64,000 nt of DNA from Flavobacterium suncheonense GH29-5 = DSM 17707. GTDB lineage: Bacteria; Bacteroidota; Bacteroidia; Flavobacteriales; Flavobacteriaceae. The translations under genes were made by a program, and so were the position numbers. The notes beneath the pieces were generated by a model that was given only the letters and a program-made list of their open reading frames with translations, was not told where the DNA came from and made no database searches. Positions 28,360-38,747 of the stretch are shown here, one piece after another (within the stretch, counting starts at the first letter, position 1; each line of letters starts with the position of its first letter). Location of the stretch: positions 352,626-416,625 of the forward strand of contig NZ_KE387020.1 in NCBI RefSeq assembly GCF_000430025.1, read 5' to 3'.

Positions 28360-28734
28360 TTATTTAGTTGCTTTTTTCTTGTTAGCAACAGTTTTTCTTT
28401 TACCTTTTCTTGTTCTGGAGTTGTTCTTAGTTCTCTGACCTCTTAAAGGAAGACCAGCTCTGTGACGGATACCTCTGTAACATCCGATGTCCATTAAACG
28501 TTTGATGTTTAATGAAATCTCAGAACGTAATTCTCCTTCAATTTTGAAATAAGAAACCGCGTCACGGATTGCTCCGATTTCGTCGTCATTCCAATCCTGA
28601 ACTTTTTTATCTTCGCTAACATTAGCTTTCGCTAAGATTTCTTGCGCTCTGCTTCTACCAATTCCGAAGATATAGGTTAAAGCGATAACTCCTCTTTTGT
28701 TTTTTGGGATATCAACCCCTGCTATTCTTGCCAT
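28360..28734 (-). CDS. rpsM: 30S ribosomal protein S13
   Basis: 124 residues; [26 protein letters not shown] at the start (shortened: [12 protein letters not shown]) and [22 protein letters not shown] near the C-terminus are diagnostic. It contacts the head of the small subunit and the P-site tRNA. It lies two bases from the rpmJ stop codon. Confidence 0.99.
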   Translation of the reverse strand: MARIAGVDIPKNKRGVIALTYIFGIGRSRAQEILAKANVSEDKKVQDWNDDEIGAIRDAVSYFKIEGELRSEISLNIKRLMDIGCYRGIRHRAGLPLRGQRTKNNSRTRKGKRKTVANKKKATK

Positions 28735-28736
28735 AA

Positions 28737-28853
28737 TTATCCTTGTCTTTGTTTAAATCTAGGATTCTTTTTGTTAATAACGTACAATCTTCCTTTTCTA
28801 CGTACAATAATGCACTCGGCACTTCTTTTTTTAACTGATGCTCTTACTTTCAT
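28737..28853 (-). CDS. rpmJ: 50S ribosomal protein L36, zinc-free form
   Basis: A 38-residue gene that fits exactly between infA and rps[19 protein letters not shown] at the start and [10 protein letters not shown] at the end. Classic L36 binds zinc through three cysteines and a histidine; here only one cysteine remains (position 14), the others being Ser, Asn and Phe, so this is the C-minus type. It is a normal gene in the usual operon position. Confidence 0.97.
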
Positions 28854-28865
28854 TTTATAATAGCT

Positions 28866-29081
28866 TTAGTATCTATAAGTAATTCTTGCTTTTGACAAAT
28901 CGTAAGGGCTCATTTCCAGTTTCACTTTGTCACCAGGTAACAACTTGATGTAATGCATACGCATCTTTCCCGAAATGTGAGCAATCACAACATGCCCGTT
29001 TTCTAATTCTACACGGAACATCGCATTTGACAATGCTTCAATGATTGAACCGTCTTGTTCTATTGCTGATTGTTTTGCCAT
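28866..29081 (-). CDS. infA: Translation initiation factor IF-1
   Basis: 71 residues, one S1/OB-fold domain: [20 protein letters not shown], then [23 protein letters not shown] split here as HISGKMRM and [15 protein letters not shown]. It binds the A site of the small subunit during initiation. It follows secY by five bases and precedes rpmJ, the usual arrangement. Confidence 0.99.
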   Translation of the reverse strand: MAKQSAIEQDGSIIEALSNAMFRVELENGHVVIAHISGKMRMHYIKLLPGDKVKLEMSPYDLSKARITYRY

Positions 29082-29086
29082 AAAAA

Positions 29087-30433
29087 TTAAGCTACTGCTT
29101 TTCTATTTTTACCACTTTTCATCAACCCATCATAATGCTTATTCAATAGGTAAGCATTTACCTGCTGAATAGTATCAATTGCAACTCCCACCATAATTAA
29201 CAATGATGTTCCGCCATAAAACATTGCCCAACCTTGCTGTACTCCTATCAAACTAACGGCAATTGCTGGGAACACAGCAATCAATGCTAAGAATAACGAA
29301 CCCGGAAAGGTAAGTAATGACATTATTTTGTCAAGATAATCACCTGTTTCTACACCCGGTCGGATACCCGGAATAAAACCGCCGCTTCTCTTTAAATCGT
29401 CGGCCATTTTATTGGTAGGCACCGTAATGGCGGTGTAAAAGTAAGTAAAAATTATGATTAACAAAGCAAAAACTAAATTATACTGCCATCCAAAGATATT
29501 TTGGAAGCTGGTTGTAATGGTTTGTGCCGCATCAGAAGAAGATAATCCTGCCACTGCTGCCGGAATAAACATAATTGCCTGTGCAAAGATAATCGGCATA
29601 ACTCCGGAAGCATTCAGCTTTAACGGAATCCATTGACGATTGCCTCCCATCATGTCCTGCTCGAAATCACCAGCAGTAGTACGACGCGCATACTGTACCG
29701 GAATTTTACGAACCGCCATAGTTAATAAGATACAAGCAATAATGATCAACAACCAAATAATCACCTCCAATACAATTAGCATTGGTCCTCCGTTGTTTTC
29801 TGTTACACGGGAAGAAAATTCCTGAATGAATGCCTGAGGCAAACGAGCCAGGATACCCACCATGATCAGCAACGAAATACCGTTTCCAATCCCTTTATCG
29901 GTGATTTTTTCACCCAACCACATTGCAAAAATTGTTCCCGTAGTTAAAATAATTACAGAAGAGAACAAGAATCCGAACGAACTGAACCCTAATAAAAAGG
30001 CATCAGCCGGCAATTGTTTGTATAAGTTATAGATATAACCCGGTCCTTGCAACAAGGTAATACCAATTGTTAACCATCTTGTAATCTGGTTAATTTTCTT
30101 TCTGCCGCTTTCCCCGTCTTTTTGCAGTTTCTGTAAATACGGAATCGCAATTCCCATTAACTGAACCACAATCGAAGCCGAAATGTACGGCATAATACCC
30201 AATGCAAATACAGATGCCTGCGAAAACGCACCACCTGTAAATACATTGATTAACCATCCTATACCTTGATCAGTTTGAGTCGATAAATTTTGCAATTTAG
30301 TTGCATCAATACCCGGAAGCGTAACCTGCGCACCGAAACGGTACACAACCAACATCCCGAGAGTAAGAACAATCTTGTTTCTTAACTCATCGATTTTCCA
30401 AGCATTAACTAACGATTCTATAAACTTCTTCAT
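29087..30433 (-). CDS. secY: Preprotein translocase subunit SecY
   Basis: 448 residues, ten TM segments. It has the signature [11 protein letters not shown] near the plug, [17 protein letters not shown], and IPVQYARR, with the C-terminal cytoplasmic tail [13 protein letters not shown]. SecY forms the channel of the Sec translocon with SecE and SecG. It lies between rplO and infA. Confidence 0.98.
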   Translation of the reverse strand: MKKFIESLVNAWKIDELRNKIVLTLGMLVVYRFGAQVTLPGIDATKLQNLSTQTDQGIGWLINVFTGGAFSQASVFALGIMPYISASIVVQLMGIAIPYLQKLQKDGESGRKKINQITRWLTIGITLLQGPGYIYNLYKQLPADAFLLGFSSFGFLFSSVIILTTGTIFAMWLGEKITDKGIGNGISLLIMVGILARLPQAFIQEFSSRVTENNGGPMLIVLEVIIWLLIIIACILLTMAVRKIPVQYARRTTAGDFEQDMMGGNRQWIPLKLNASGVMPIIFAQAIMFIPAAVAGLSSSDAAQTITTSFQNIFGWQYNLVFALLIIIFTYFYTAITVPTNKMADDLKRSGGFIPGIRPGVETGDYLDKIMSLLTFPGSLFLALIAVFPAIAVSLIGVQQGWAMFYGGTSLLIMVGVAIDTIQQVNAYLLNKHYDGLMKSGKNRKAVA

Positions 30434-30446
30434 CTGGTATATGGGA

Positions 30447-30899
30447 TTATAAAGTTACAGCTTCTCCACCTGCAGCCTCGATAGCCGCTTTTGCAGTCGC
30501 AGTAAATTTGTGAGCAGTTACTTTTAATTTTGCTTTAAGCTCTCCTCCTCCTAAAATCTTTACAAGCTCATTTTTTGTTGCCAAACGGTTTTCTACCAAA
30601 GTAGCGAAATCAACTGTATCTGTTACAACGCCATTATCCACTAATGTCTGTAAAGTTGAAAGGTTGATTCCCTGGTATTCCACACGGTTGATGTTTTTGA
30701 AACCAAACTTAGGCACACGTCTTTGCAAAGGCATCTGACCTCCTTCGAAACCAATTTTCTTAGAATAACCAGAACGTGATTTAGCCCCTTTGTGTCCACG
30801 TGCAGCAGTACCACCTTTTCCGGAACCTTCTCCTCTACCTACTCTTTTATTTTGGTTATGTGTTGAACCTTCAGCCGGTTGTAAGTTACTTAAATTCAT
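30447..30899 (-). CDS. rplO: 50S ribosomal protein L15
   Basis: 150 residues. The N-terminal MNLSNLQPAEGSTHNQNKRVGRGEGSG (shortened: RVGRGEGSGKGGTAARGHKG) and the glycine-rich segment that follows, plus FEGGQMPLQRRVPKFGF, are diagnostic of bacterial L15. Complete; 13 bases from rpmD. Confidence 0.98.
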   Translation of the reverse strand: MNLSNLQPAEGSTHNQNKRVGRGEGSGKGGTAARGHKGAKSRSGYSKKIGFEGGQMPLQRRVPKFGFKNINRVEYQGINLSTLQTLVDNGVVTDTVDFATLVENRLATKNELVKILGGGELKAKLKVTAHKFTATAKAAIEAAGGEAVTL

Positions 30900-30912
30900 A
30901 ATGAATATGATA

Positions 30913-31095
30913 TTATTTAGTTTCTTCTACAGAAACTAAGTGTTTAACTTTATTTACCATTCCAAGGATAGCAGAATTTGCATCATGCTCCACAACTTGT
31001 CCTAATCTTTTAAGACCTAAAGCCTCTAATGTTCTCTTTTGTGTAAGAGGACAGTTAATCTGACTTTTTACTTGTTTTACTAATATCTTTGCCAT
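30913..31095 (-). CDS. rpmD: 50S ribosomal protein L30
   Basis: 60 residues, MAKILVKQVKSQINCPLTQKR, with LEALGLKRLGQVVEHD in the middle. It has the normal short bacterial L30 length and the usual position between rpsE and rplO. Confidence 0.97.
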   Translation of the reverse strand: MAKILVKQVKSQINCPLTQKRTLEALGLKRLGQVVEHDANSAILGMVNKVKHLVSVEETK

Positions 31096-31107
31096 AATTT
31101 CCTTGAA

Positions 31108-31632
31108 TTAACCTTTAAATACTTTTTCCAGAGAAACACCTCTTTGTTTTGCAACAGTGTGTGCGCTTCTCATTTGCAATAAAGCATCAAAAGTAGCTTT
31201 AACAACATTGTGAGGGTTAGAAGAACCTTGAGATTTTGACAATACGTCGTGAACACCAACAGACTCCAATACCGCACGTACTGCACCACCGGCAATAACT
31301 CCCGTACCGTGAGAAGCCGGCATCAATAATACTCTTGCTCCACCAAATTTACCTTTTTGCTCGTGAGGAACAGATTGACCACTTAAAGGAATACGAACCA
31401 AGTTCTTTTTCGCATCTTCTACTGCTTTCGCAATAGCTTCCGAAACGTCTTTTGATTTCCCTAAACCGTGACCCACTACTCCGTTCTCGTCTCCTACAAC
31501 CACAATAGCGGAAAACCCGAAAGCTCTACCTCCTTTTGTAACTTTAGTTACACGATTCACACTAACCAAACGGTCTTTCAATTCAAGACCACTAGGTTTT
31601 ACTAGTTCTACGTTTTTATAATTATGATACAT
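31108..31632 (-). CDS. rpsE: 30S ribosomal protein S5
   Basis: 174 residues with an N-terminal double-stranded RNA-binding domain ([20 protein letters not shown] split) and the C-terminal S5D2-like domain ([20 protein letters not shown]). It takes part in decoding fidelity. Five bases separate it from the rplR stop. Confidence 0.99.
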   Translation of the reverse strand: MYHNYKNVELVKPSGLELKDRLVSVNRVTKVTKGGRAFGFSAIVVVGDENGVVGHGLGKSKDVSEAIAKAVEDAKKNLVRIPLSGQSVPHEQKGKFGGARVLLMPASHGTGVIAGGAVRAVLESVGVHDVLSKSQGSSNPHNVVKATFDALLQMRSAHTVAKQRGVSLEKVFKG

Positions 31633-31637
31633 AATTC

Positions 31638-31985
31638 TTAGAATTTAAGTCCAGCTTCTCTGGCACCGTCTGCTAATGATTTAACTCTTCCGTGATATAA
31701 ATAACCACCTCTGTCAAATGAAACAGTACTGATTCCTGCTTTTTGTGCTTTCTCGGCAATCAATTTACCCACAGCAGCAGCAATTTCAATTTTTGTTCCT
31801 TTTGCGCCAGCTTCTCTAGAAGAGGCAGCAGCTAGTGTCACACCGTTTACGTCATCTATGATTTGCGCATAGATTTCTTTATTACTTCTGAAAACAGAAA
31901 GTCTTGGATTTGCAGCAGTTCCGCTTACAATCTTTCTGATTCTGAACTTGATTCTTTGTCTTCTTTCAGATTTTGTTAATGACAT
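31638..31985 (-). CDS. rplR: 50S ribosomal protein L18
   Basis: 115 residues: [20 protein letters not shown], then [16 protein letters not shown] and the C-terminal [20 protein letters not shown], all typical for L18, which binds 5S rRNA. Confidence 0.99.
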   Translation of the reverse strand: MSLTKSERRQRIKFRIRKIVSGTAANPRLSVFRSNKEIYAQIIDDVNGVTLAAASSREAGAKGTKIEIAAAVGKLIAEKAQKAGISTVSFDRGGYLYHGRVKSLADGAREAGLKF

Positions 31986-31996
31986 AGTCTTAATTT

Positions 31997-32539
31997 TTAA
32001 GCTGATTTACCTGCTTTTCTTCTTAACTCTTCCCCTACGAATTTAACTCCTTTTCCTTTGTAAGGCTCTGGCTTGCGGAAACCTCTGATTTTCGCAGCTA
32101 CCTGTCCTAACAATTGCTTGTCATGAGAAGTTAATTTAATGATAGGGTTTTTACCTTTTTCAGATACAGTTTCTACTTTCACCTCAGGAACCACCTCAAG
32201 AACTATGTTATGAGAAAAACCTAAAGCAACATCCAATTTTTGTCCTTGGTTAGCCGCTCTATAACCTACTCCCACTAATTCTAATTCCTTAGTGAAACCT
32301 TCGGATACACCAACAACCATGTTGTTGATCAAAGCTCTGTATAAACCGTGTTTTGATCTTTCTTCTTTTTGATCAGAAGATCTTTCCACGATTACTTGTC
32401 CTTCCTCAACTTTTACAGATACATCTGAAAACTCCTGAGAAAGTTCACCTAATTTTCCTTTTACTGTAATTACAGCATCTTTAACCTCTACAGTTACACC
32501 CGCCGGAATTGCAATTGGACTTTTACCTATTCTTGACAT
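31997..32539 (-). CDS. rplF: 50S ribosomal protein L6
   Basis: 180 residues with two homologous domains; [19 protein letters not shown] at the start and [19 protein letters not shown] at the end are diagnostic. It binds 23S rRNA near the factor-binding site. Confidence 0.99.
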   Translation of the reverse strand: MSRIGKSPIAIPAGVTVEVKDAVITVKGKLGELSQEFSDVSVKVEEGQVIVERSSDQKEERSKHGLYRALINNMVVGVSEGFTKELELVGVGYRAANQGQKLDVALGFSHNIVLEVVPEVKVETVSEKGKNPIIKLTSHDKQLLGQVAAKIRGFRKPEPYKGKGVKFVGEELRRKAGKSA

Positions 32540-32555
32540 TGTTAAGTCTTTTTAA

Positions 32556-32954
32556 TTAGTATACGTAACAAATAACTTCACCACCAACATTCAATTGTTT
32601 CGCCTGTTTTCCGGTCATAAGACCTTTGGAAGTAGAAACAATAGCAATACCCAAACCGTTTAAGATTCTAGGTAATTTAGCGGCACCTGCGTACTTACGT
32701 AAACCTGGTTTACTGATTCTTTGGATATCTCTGATTACAGACTCTTTAGTGTCTTTGTCATACTTAAGAGCGATTTTGATCGTACCTTGTACAGTACTGT
32801 CATCGAATTTGTAACTTAAGATATATCCTTGATCGAATAAAATCTTAGTGATTTCTTTTTTCATGTTAGAAGCAGGGATTTCCACCACTTTGTGGTTCGC
32901 ACGCACTGCATTTCTAATTCTTGTTAAGAAATCTGCAATAGGATCTGTATACAT
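32556..32954 (-). CDS. rpsH: 30S ribosomal protein S8
   Basis: 132 residues; [20 protein letters not shown] at the N-terminus and the C-terminal [21 protein letters not shown] (here [11 protein letters not shown]) are diagnostic. S8 is the repressor of the spc operon in E. coli. A 143-base gap upstream contains a promoter and an inverted repeat (33028-33094), which may be its control region. Confidence 0.99.
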   Translation of the reverse strand: MYTDPIADFLTRIRNAVRANHKVVEIPASNMKKEITKILFDQGYILSYKFDDSTVQGTIKIALKYDKDTKESVIRDIQRISKPGLRKYAGAAKLPRILNGLGIAIVSTSKGLMTGKQAKQLNVGGEVICYVY

Positions 32955-33027
32955 ATTTATTAAATTTCGGCAACGGTTTTCAACAGGACTATCCCATTGA
33001 ACCTGAAGCCATTAAACTCTATTTTTA

Positions 33028-33094
33028 AAGCAGATAACTGCATATTACCGGCTAAAACGCGGCAAATGTACAATTATCTGCTTAAATAAACAAA
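33028..33094 (-). promoter_or_regulatory. Internal promoter with flanking inverted repeat before rpsH
   Basis: Minus strand: TTTG at 33091-33094, spacer of 20, TACATTTG at 33063-33070. The -7 box lies inside a 10-bp perfect inverted repeat AAGCAGATAA / TTATCTGCTT (33074-33083 and 33028-33037) separated by 36 bases. The box is about 109 bases upstream of the rpsH ATG. Confidence 0.6.
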
Positions 33095-33097
33095 CTT

Positions 33098-33367
33098 TTA
33101 CCAGCTTGCTTTCTTTACTCCTGGAATTAAGCCGTTGTTGGCCATTTCACGGAAAGTAACACGTGAAATTCCGAACTGACGCATGTACCCTCTTGGTCTT
33201 CCAGTCAGTTTACAACGGTTGTGCAAACGTACCGGAGAAGCATTTTTTGGCAATTTTTGTAAACCTTCATAATCTCCAGCTTCTAACAAAGCTTTTCTTT
33301 TTTCAGCATACTTTTCTACCAACGCTTGTCTTTTCACCTCACGGGCTTTCATTGATTCTTTAGCCAT
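33098..33367 (-). CDS. rpsN: 30S ribosomal protein S14, zinc-free form
   Basis: 89 residues; [20 protein letters not shown] and [20 protein letters not shown] are diagnostic. It is the long form without the two CxxC zinc motifs (only one cysteine). It overlaps nothing and is three bases from rplE. Confidence 0.98.
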   Translation of the reverse strand: MAKESMKAREVKRQALVEKYAEKRKALLEAGDYEGLQKLPKNASPVRLHNRCKLTGRPRGYMRQFGISRVTFREMANNGLIPGVKKASW

Positions 33368-33370
33368 GTC

Positions 33371-33922
33371 TTAATTCTTTTTAAAAGGTAAACCTAATTG
33401 AGCTAATAATGATTTTGCTTCTTTGTCTGTGTTTGCAGAAGTTACAAATGTAATATCGAAACCTGCAATCTTGTTTACTTTGTCAATATCAATTTCAGGG
33501 AAAATGATTTGCTCCAATACACCCAAGTTGTAGTTTCCTCTTCCGTCAAAACCTGTAGCTTTGATTCCTCCGAAGTCTCTTACACGTGGTAATGCAGAAG
33601 TGATCAAACGATCTAAGAATTCATACATTCTCTCTCCACGTAAAGTAACTTTAGCTCCGATCGGCATCCCTTTTCTCAATTTGAAAGACGCAACGTCTTT
33701 TTTAGAGATGGTAGCTACCGCTTTCTGACCTGTGATTTTTGTTAACTCTTCCACAGCGTGATCTACCAATTTCTTGTCAGACACTGCTGCACCAACACCA
33801 CGGCTGATAACGATTTTTTCCAATTTAGGAACCATCATTACGTTTTTATAACCGTACTCCTCTGTAAGAGCAGCAATTACTCTGCTCTTGTATTCTTCTT
33901 TAAGTCTAGGTATATAAGTCAT
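33371..33922 (-). CDS. rplE: 50S ribosomal protein L5
   Basis: 183 residues, with [40 protein letters not shown] split here, and the C-terminal [20 protein letters not shown]. Binds 5S rRNA and the P-site tRNA. Complete and in the usual rplX-rplE-rpsN order. Confidence 0.99.
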   Translation of the reverse strand: MTYIPRLKEEYKSRVIAALTEEYGYKNVMMVPKLEKIVISRGVGAAVSDKKLVDHAVEELTKITGQKAVATISKKDVASFKLRKGMPIGAKVTLRGERMYEFLDRLITSALPRVRDFGGIKATGFDGRGNYNLGVLEQIIFPEIDIDKVNKIAGFDITFVTSANTDKEAKSLLAQLGLPFKKN

Positions 33923-33924
33923 GA

Positions 33925-34239
33925 CTATAATACTTGATTAGATTTTTTAGAAATTCTCACTTTCTTATCTCCTTCAACTTTAACCCCTACTCTAGTCGCA
34001 GACTTAGTTTTAGGATCAATTAAAGCAATGTTAGAGATATGAATAGGAGCTTCTTTTTTCACGATACCTCCCTGAGGGTTTTTAGCACTAGGCTTAGTGT
34101 GTTTCGACACTAGGTTTACCCCTTCAACTACCGCTTTATTTTTCTCGCGAAGAACACGTAAAACCTTACCTTCAGCACCTTTATGGTCGCCTGCGATAAC
34201 TTTTACCACGTCTCCAGATTTGATTTTTAGCTTCATCAT
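33925..34239 (-). CDS. rplX: 50S ribosomal protein L24
   Basis: 104 residues with the N-terminal KOW motif ([20 protein letters not shown]) and a C-terminal basic segment. It initiates 50S assembly. Twelve bases after rplN and two before rplE. Confidence 0.98.
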   Translation of the reverse strand: MMKLKIKSGDVVKVIAGDHKGAEGKVLRVLREKNKAVVEGVNLVSKHTKPSAKNPQGGIVKKEAPIHISNIALIDPKTKSATRVGVKVEGDKKVRISKKSNQVL

Positions 34240-34251
34240 TGTCTTAACGAA

Positions 34252-34620
34252 TTAAAGCACTTCTGGTGCTAATGATACAATTTTCATGAATTGTTTTTCA
34301 CGAAGTTCTCTTGCTACCGGACCAAAAACACGAGTTCCTCTCATTTCACCTGCAGCGTTCAACAATACACATGCGTTATCGTCGAAACGGATGTAAGATC
34401 CATCAGCTCTTCTCACTTCTTTTTTGGTACGTACAACAACTGCAGTAGACACCGCTCCTTTTTTAACGTTTCCGTTTGGAGTCGCATCTTTAATCGCTAC
34501 TACAATTTTATCTCCAACAGAGGCATAACGACGTTTCGTTCCTCCTAAAACACGAATAGTCAAAACTTCTTTGGCTCCCGTGTTATCTGCTACTTTTAAT
34601 CTCGATTCCTGTTGTACCAT
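34252..34620 (-). CDS. rplN: 50S ribosomal protein L14
   Basis: 122 residues: [20 protein letters not shown] at the start, and [20 protein letters not shown] at the end; both are L14 hallmarks. It lies two bases after rpsQ. Confidence 0.99.
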   Translation of the reverse strand: MVQQESRLKVADNTGAKEVLTIRVLGGTKRRYASVGDKIVVAIKDATPNGNVKKGAVSTAVVVRTKKEVRRADGSYIRFDDNACVLLNAAGEMRGTRVFGPVARELREKQFMKIVSLAPEVL

Positions 34621-34622
34621 AA

Positions 34623-34880
34623 TTACTTCGCTCTTTCAATGATTTCAACTAATCTCCAACATTTTGACTTAGACATAGGTCGTGTTTCCATGATCTTTAC
34701 CGTATCGCCGATGTTGCAATCGTTTGTTTCGTCGTGTGCTACATATTTCTTAGTTTTCAACACGAACTTACCGTATAACGGGTGTTTTACTCTTCTTGTT
34801 TCAGAAACAACAATAGATTTTTCCATTTTGTTGCTAGTAACAACACCAATTCTCTCTTTTCTTAAATTTCTTTTTTCCAT
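34623..34880 (-). CDS. rpsQ: 30S ribosomal protein S17
   Basis: 85 residues with the OB-fold motif [20 protein letters not shown] and the central [20 protein letters not shown]. Typical length; between rpmC and rplN. Confidence 0.98.
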   Translation of the reverse strand: MEKRNLRKERIGVVTSNKMEKSIVVSETRRVKHPLYGKFVLKTKKYVAHDETNDCNIGDTVKIMETRPMSKSKCWRLVEIIERAK

Positions 34881-34897
34881 CTTTCAGCAGAATACAA

Positions 34898-35089
34898 TTA
34901 TTGTAACTCTCTTTTGCTTAACTCAGTAGCAACTCTTGCGATTGATCTTCTCACAGTTCTTAACTGCAAAGGATTCTCAATTGGCGATATTGCGTGAGCA
35001 TTTTTTAGGTCGGTATAAGTCTTTCTTAACTGACTAAGTTGTCCTTGTAACTCAGCTGCAGACAGATTTTTAATTTCTGATTGTTTCAT
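34898..35089 (-). CDS. rpmC: 50S ribosomal protein L29
   Basis: 63 residues, two-helix protein: MKQSEIKNLSAAELQGQLSQ and the end VRRSIARVATELSKRELQ. At the tunnel exit of the ribosome next to L23. In the usual rplP-rpmC-rpsQ order. Confidence 0.97.
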   Translation of the reverse strand: MKQSEIKNLSAAELQGQLSQLRKTYTDLKNAHAISPIENPLQLRTVRRSIARVATELSKRELQ

Positions 35090-35101
35090 AATGTTTTTTT
35101 A

Positions 35102-35521
35102 TTATGCTTCGAAATCTCTAGCAACGATAAACTTAGTTTTAACTGGAAGTTTCTGAGCAGCAAGACGTAATGCCTCTTTTGCTACTGCGATTGGCACACC
35201 GCCAACCTCAAACATGATTCTTCCAGGTTTTACAACTGCAGCCCAGTATTCAACTGCACCTTTACCTTTACCCATACGTACTTCAAGAGGTTTCTTTGTG
35301 ATAGGTTTGTCTGGGAAAATTTTGATCCACAATTGTCCTTCACGTTTCATGTAACGAGTGGCAGCGATACGCGCCGCTTCGATTTGACGAGAAGTAATGA
35401 ATGAATAATCTAAAGATTTGATACCAAACATTCCGTTAGAAAGCTCGTGACCTCTTTGAGACACGCCTTTCATTTTACCTTTCTGTACCTTACGGTATTT
35501 TGTTCTTTTAGGCTGTAACAT
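35102..35521 (-). CDS. rplP: 50S ribosomal protein L16
   Basis: 139 residues: [40 protein letters not shown] and [20 protein letters not shown] are all family hallmarks. It sits near the A site and peptidyl transferase centre. Confidence 0.99.
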   Translation of the reverse strand: MLQPKRTKYRKVQKGKMKGVSQRGHELSNGMFGIKSLDYSFITSRQIEAARIAATRYMKREGQLWIKIFPDKPITKKPLEVRMGKGKGAVEYWAAVVKPGRIMFEVGGVPIAVAKEALRLAAQKLPVKTKFIVARDFEA

Positions 35522-35539
35522 TTTTCTTTAGTTTAAAAA

Positions 35540-36271
35540 TTACTTTCTTTTGCGTGCGTTCGGTTTACCATTTCCTTTTGGAGAAGATGATCCTGCAGAT
35601 TTAGACTGTTTTTTGTCCATACCTACTAACGGAGAAAGATCTCTTTTCCCGTAAACTTCACCTTTCATGATCCACACTTTGATACCCATTCTACCGTAAG
35701 TAGTATGCGCTTCACCAAGTGAGTAATCGATGTCAGCTCTGAAAGTGGATAGAGGAATACGTCCTTCTTTGAACATTTCAGAACGCGCCATTTCAGCACC
35801 GTTCAAACGACCGGAAATCATAACTTTGATTCCTTCCGCGTTCATACGCATAGCAGCAGCGATAGCCATTTTGATTGCACGACGGTATGAAATACGACTT
35901 TCAATCTGACGAGCAATACTTGTTGCCACTAAATACGCATCAAGCTCTGGTCTTTTAATTTCAAAGATGTTGATTTGAACCTCTTTGTCAGTAATTTTCT
36001 TAAGCTCTTCTTTCAACTTGTCTACCTCTTGCCCCCCTTTTCCGATAATGATACCAGGACGAGCCGTAGTGATAGTAACGGTTACAAGTTTCAAAGTTCT
36101 CTCGATGATTACTTTAGAAACACTAGCTTTCGATAAACGAGCATGGATATACTTACGGATTTTAGCATCTTCCGCTAATTTATCACCGTAGTCATTTCCA
36201 CCGTACCAGTTTGAGTCCCATCCTCTGATGATCCCAAGGCGATTTCCGATTGGATTTGTCTTTTGTCCCAT
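35540..36271 (-). CDS. rpsC: 30S ribosomal protein S3
   Basis: 243 residues. KH domain about residues 40-110 with [21 protein letters not shown]-terminal S3 domain with [20 protein letters not shown], and a basic low-complexity tail. It shapes the mRNA entry tunnel. Confidence 0.99.
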   Translation of the reverse strand: MGQKTNPIGNRLGIIRGWDSNWYGGNDYGDKLAEDAKIRKYIHARLSKASVSKVIIERTLKLVTVTITTARPGIIIGKGGQEVDKLKEELKKITDKEVQINIFEIKRPELDAYLVATSIARQIESRISYRRAIKMAIAAAMRMNAEGIKVMISGRLNGAEMARSEMFKEGRIPLSTFRADIDYSLGEAHTTYGRMGIKVWIMKGEVYGKRDLSPLVGMDKKQSKSAGSSSPKGNGKPNARKRK

Positions 36272-36279
36272 ACTGCTTA

Positions 36280-36690
36280 TTAATTGCTTTGTGTGTTATT
36301 AATATCTCCTAACACGATTGTTACGTGGTTAGAACGTTTTCTGATTCTGTGTGCGCGACCTTGTGGAGCCGGACGAAGTCTTTTCAACATCATACCGCCG
36401 TCTACACGGATCTCTTTTACGAATAAGCCTGCTTCCTCGATGTTCACATCAGCATTTTTCTGCTGATAGTTGTTGATTGCTGATAACAACAATTTCTCCA
36501 ACTTACGAGAAGCTTCTTTTGAACTAAATCTTAATATGTTAAGAGCTTTTTCTACCTTCTGACCTCTTACTAAATCTGCTACTAAGCGCATTTTTCTAGG
36601 TGAAGTTGGGCAGTTATTAAGCTTAGCAACAGCAACCTGTTTCTTAGCTTCTTTAGTCTGCTCGGCTCTTTCTCTTTTACGAACTCCCAT
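36280..36690 (-). CDS. rplV: 50S ribosomal protein L22
   Basis: 136 residues with [20 protein letters not shown] near the N-terminus and the beta-hairpin end [20 protein letters not shown], which reaches the nascent-peptide tunnel. The first 20 residues are a charged N-terminal extension. Confidence 0.98.
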   Translation of the reverse strand: MGVRKRERAEQTKEAKKQVAVAKLNNCPTSPRKMRLVADLVRGQKVEKALNILRFSSKEASRKLEKLLLSAINNYQQKNADVNIEEAGLFVKEIRVDGGMMLKRLRPAPQGRAHRIRKRSNHVTIVLGDINNTQSN

Positions 36691-36699
36691 AGCTTCTTA

Positions 36700-36978
36700 T
36701 TATTTTTTACCTTTATTTTTAGCTCCAGCATGACCTCTAAAAGATCTTGTTGGCGAAAACTCTCCTAATTTATGACCTACCATGTTTTCAGTAACGTAAA
36801 CAGGTACAAATTGACGACCGTTGTGTACTGCGATAGTCTGTCCAACAAAATCCGGAGTAATCATTGAAGCTCTTGACCAAGTCTTAACCACTCCTTTGTT
36901 ACCTTTTTCGATATTTTCCTGAACTTTCTTCTCTAATTTAAAGTGTACGAAAGGTCCTTTTTTTAATGAACGTGCCAT
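36700..36978 (-). CDS. rpsS: 30S ribosomal protein S19
   Basis: 92 residues: [20 protein letters not shown] at the start, [20 protein letters not shown] and [17 protein letters not shown] at the end. Partner of S13 in the small-subunit head. Confidence 0.99.
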   Translation of the reverse strand: MARSLKKGPFVHFKLEKKVQENIEKGNKGVVKTWSRASMITPDFVGQTIAVHNGRQFVPVYVTENMVGHKLGEFSPTRSFRGHAGAKNKGKK

Positions 36979-36988
36979 ATCTTACTTA

Positions 36989-37813
36989 TTATTTCTTTCT
37001 ACGTTCTACGATATACTTATTACTCGGGTTAACTTTAGAACGAGTTCTATAACCTTTAGCAGGTAAACCTTTTCTTGAACGTGGGTGACCTCCTGAAGAG
37101 CGTCCTTCACCACCTCCCATTGGGTGATCAACAGGGTTCATTGCTACCGGTCTAGTTCTTGGTCTTCTACCTAACCATCTAGATCTACCAGCTTTACCTG
37201 ATACAACTAACTGGTGGTCTGAGTTAGAAACTGCTCCAATCGTTGCAGAACAAGTCAACAAGATCAATCTTGTCTCACCTGAAGGCATTTTGATGGTAGC
37301 ATATTTTCCGTCTCTTGCCATTAACTGAGCAAAAGTTCCAGCCGAACGAGCGATAACCGCTCCTTGCCCTGGTCTTAACTCGATACAAGAAATAACAGTT
37401 CCTAGAGGAATTTTACTTAAAGGCAAAGTGTTACCAATTTCCGGAGCCGCTTCTGGGCCAGAAACTACAGTTTGTCCTACTTGTAAACCATTCTGAGCGA
37501 TGATATATGTTTTAGCACCATCTGCATAGTGTAACAACGAAATGAACGCCGAACGGTTTGGATCGTACTCGATTGTTTTCACTGTAGCAGGAACTCCCAC
37601 TTTAGTTCTTTTGAAATCTACAATACGGTACTTTTGTTTGTGACCACCACCTGTGTAGCGCATGGTCATCTTTCCTTGACTATTTCTACCTCCAGAGTTT
37701 TTTTTCGGTGCGATCAAAGAACGCTCCGGCTTGTCAGTTGTAATAGTGTCAAAGCTATTTACAACTCTAAAACGCTGACCCGGGGTAATAGGTTTTAATT
37801 TTCTAACTGACAT
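36989..37813 (-). CDS. rplB: 50S ribosomal protein L2
   Basis: 274 residues; [40 protein letters not shown] and [20 protein letters not shown] are hallmarks, the last containing the histidine region near the peptidyl transferase centre. Complete. Confidence 0.99.
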   Translation of the reverse strand: MSVRKLKPITPGQRFRVVNSFDTITTDKPERSLIAPKKNSGGRNSQGKMTMRYTGGGHKQKYRIVDFKRTKVGVPATVKTIEYDPNRSAFISLLHYADGAKTYIIAQNGLQVGQTVVSGPEAAPEIGNTLPLSKIPLGTVISCIELRPGQGAVIARSAGTFAQLMARDGKYATIKMPSGETRLILLTCSATIGAVSNSDHQLVVSGKAGRSRWLGRRPRTRPVAMNPVDHPMGGGEGRSSGGHPRSRKGLPAKGYRTRSKVNPSNKYIVERRKK

Positions 37814-37819
37814 TTTCTA

Positions 37820-38110
37820 TTAGATATTAGTATAAAAATCTATTGTTTCTCCTTCTTGTACTTGAACCACCGCTTTTTTGTAAGCATTAGTCTTTCCACT
37901 GATTAAACCACTCTTAGTGTATTTAACCGATCTATCAGCTCTGTAATTCATTGTATTCACAGCAACCACATTCACACCAAAAGCAGCCTCAACCGCATTT
38001 TTGATCTGGATTTTGTTTGCTTTTTTGTCTACAACGAAACCAAAGCGGTTGAAAGTTTCCCCCTCTTTGGTAATTTTTTCAGTAATGATAGGTTTAATTA
38101 TGATACTCAT
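37820..38110 (-). CDS. rplW: 50S ribosomal protein L23
   Basis: 96 residues: MSIIIKPIITEKITKEGETF at the start, then NKIQIKNAVEAAFGVNVVAV. It forms the docking site for trigger factor and SRP at the tunnel exit. Confidence 0.98.
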   Translation of the reverse strand: MSIIIKPIITEKITKEGETFNRFGFVVDKKANKIQIKNAVEAAFGVNVVAVNTMNYRADRSVKYTKSGLISGKTNAYKKAVVQVQEGETIDFYTNI

Positions 38111-38117
38111 AGCCCTA

Positions 38118-38747
38118 TTATTTGCTTAAATTTTCTACAATTCCTTCTACTGAACCTTCTAAAAGCACTAAACTATTTGCATTCAAAATTGCATAAGTGC
38201 TTAATTCTGAAGAAGTTACAACGTTAGAAGCCTTTAAATTGCGTGACGACAAATATACATTTTTATTTGTATCACCCAACACGAATAAAGATTTTTTGTT
38301 TTCTAACCCTAAAGCTTTCAATACGTTAATGAAATTTTTAGTGTTCGGAGTTTCAAAAGTGAAGTCTTCAAGAACTACTAAATTCGATTCTTTCATTTTT
38401 AAAGAAAAAGCCGATTTACGAGCCAATCTTTTTAACGTTTTGTTCAATTTGAAAGAATAACTTCTCGGTCTTGGACCAAAAACTGTACCTCCACCTTTAA
38501 ACAAAGGGTTCTTAACAGAACCTGCACGAGCCGTACCGGTTCCTTTTTGTTTTTTAATCTTACGTGTACTTCCGGCCACTTCAGCTCTTTCTTTAGCTTT
38601 GTGCGTACCTTGTCTTTGATTTGCTAAGTATTGCTTAACATCAAGATATACCGCATGATTATTAGGCTCAATTGCGAATACTGAATCTGCAAGTTGCACT
38701 TTGCGACCAGTATCTTTTCCGTTGATATCTAATACTTTTACTTCCAT
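38118..38747 (-). CDS. rplD: 50S ribosomal protein L4
   Basis: 209 residues with KQYLANQRQGTHKAKERAEV and the KNPLFKGGGTVFGPRPRSYS loop that reaches the tunnel. Its ATG shares one base with the rplC stop (38747), so the two overlap slightly. In other bacteria L4 regulates the S10 operon; nothing visible here decides that. Confidence 0.98.
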   Translation of the reverse strand: MEVKVLDINGKDTGRKVQLADSVFAIEPNNHAVYLDVKQYLANQRQGTHKAKERAEVAGSTRKIKKQKGTGTARAGSVKNPLFKGGGTVFGPRPRSYSFKLNKTLKRLARKSAFSLKMKESNLVVLEDFTFETPNTKNFINVLKALGLENKKSLFVLGDTNKNVYLSSRNLKASNVVTSSELSTYAILNANSLVLLEGSVEGIVENLSK

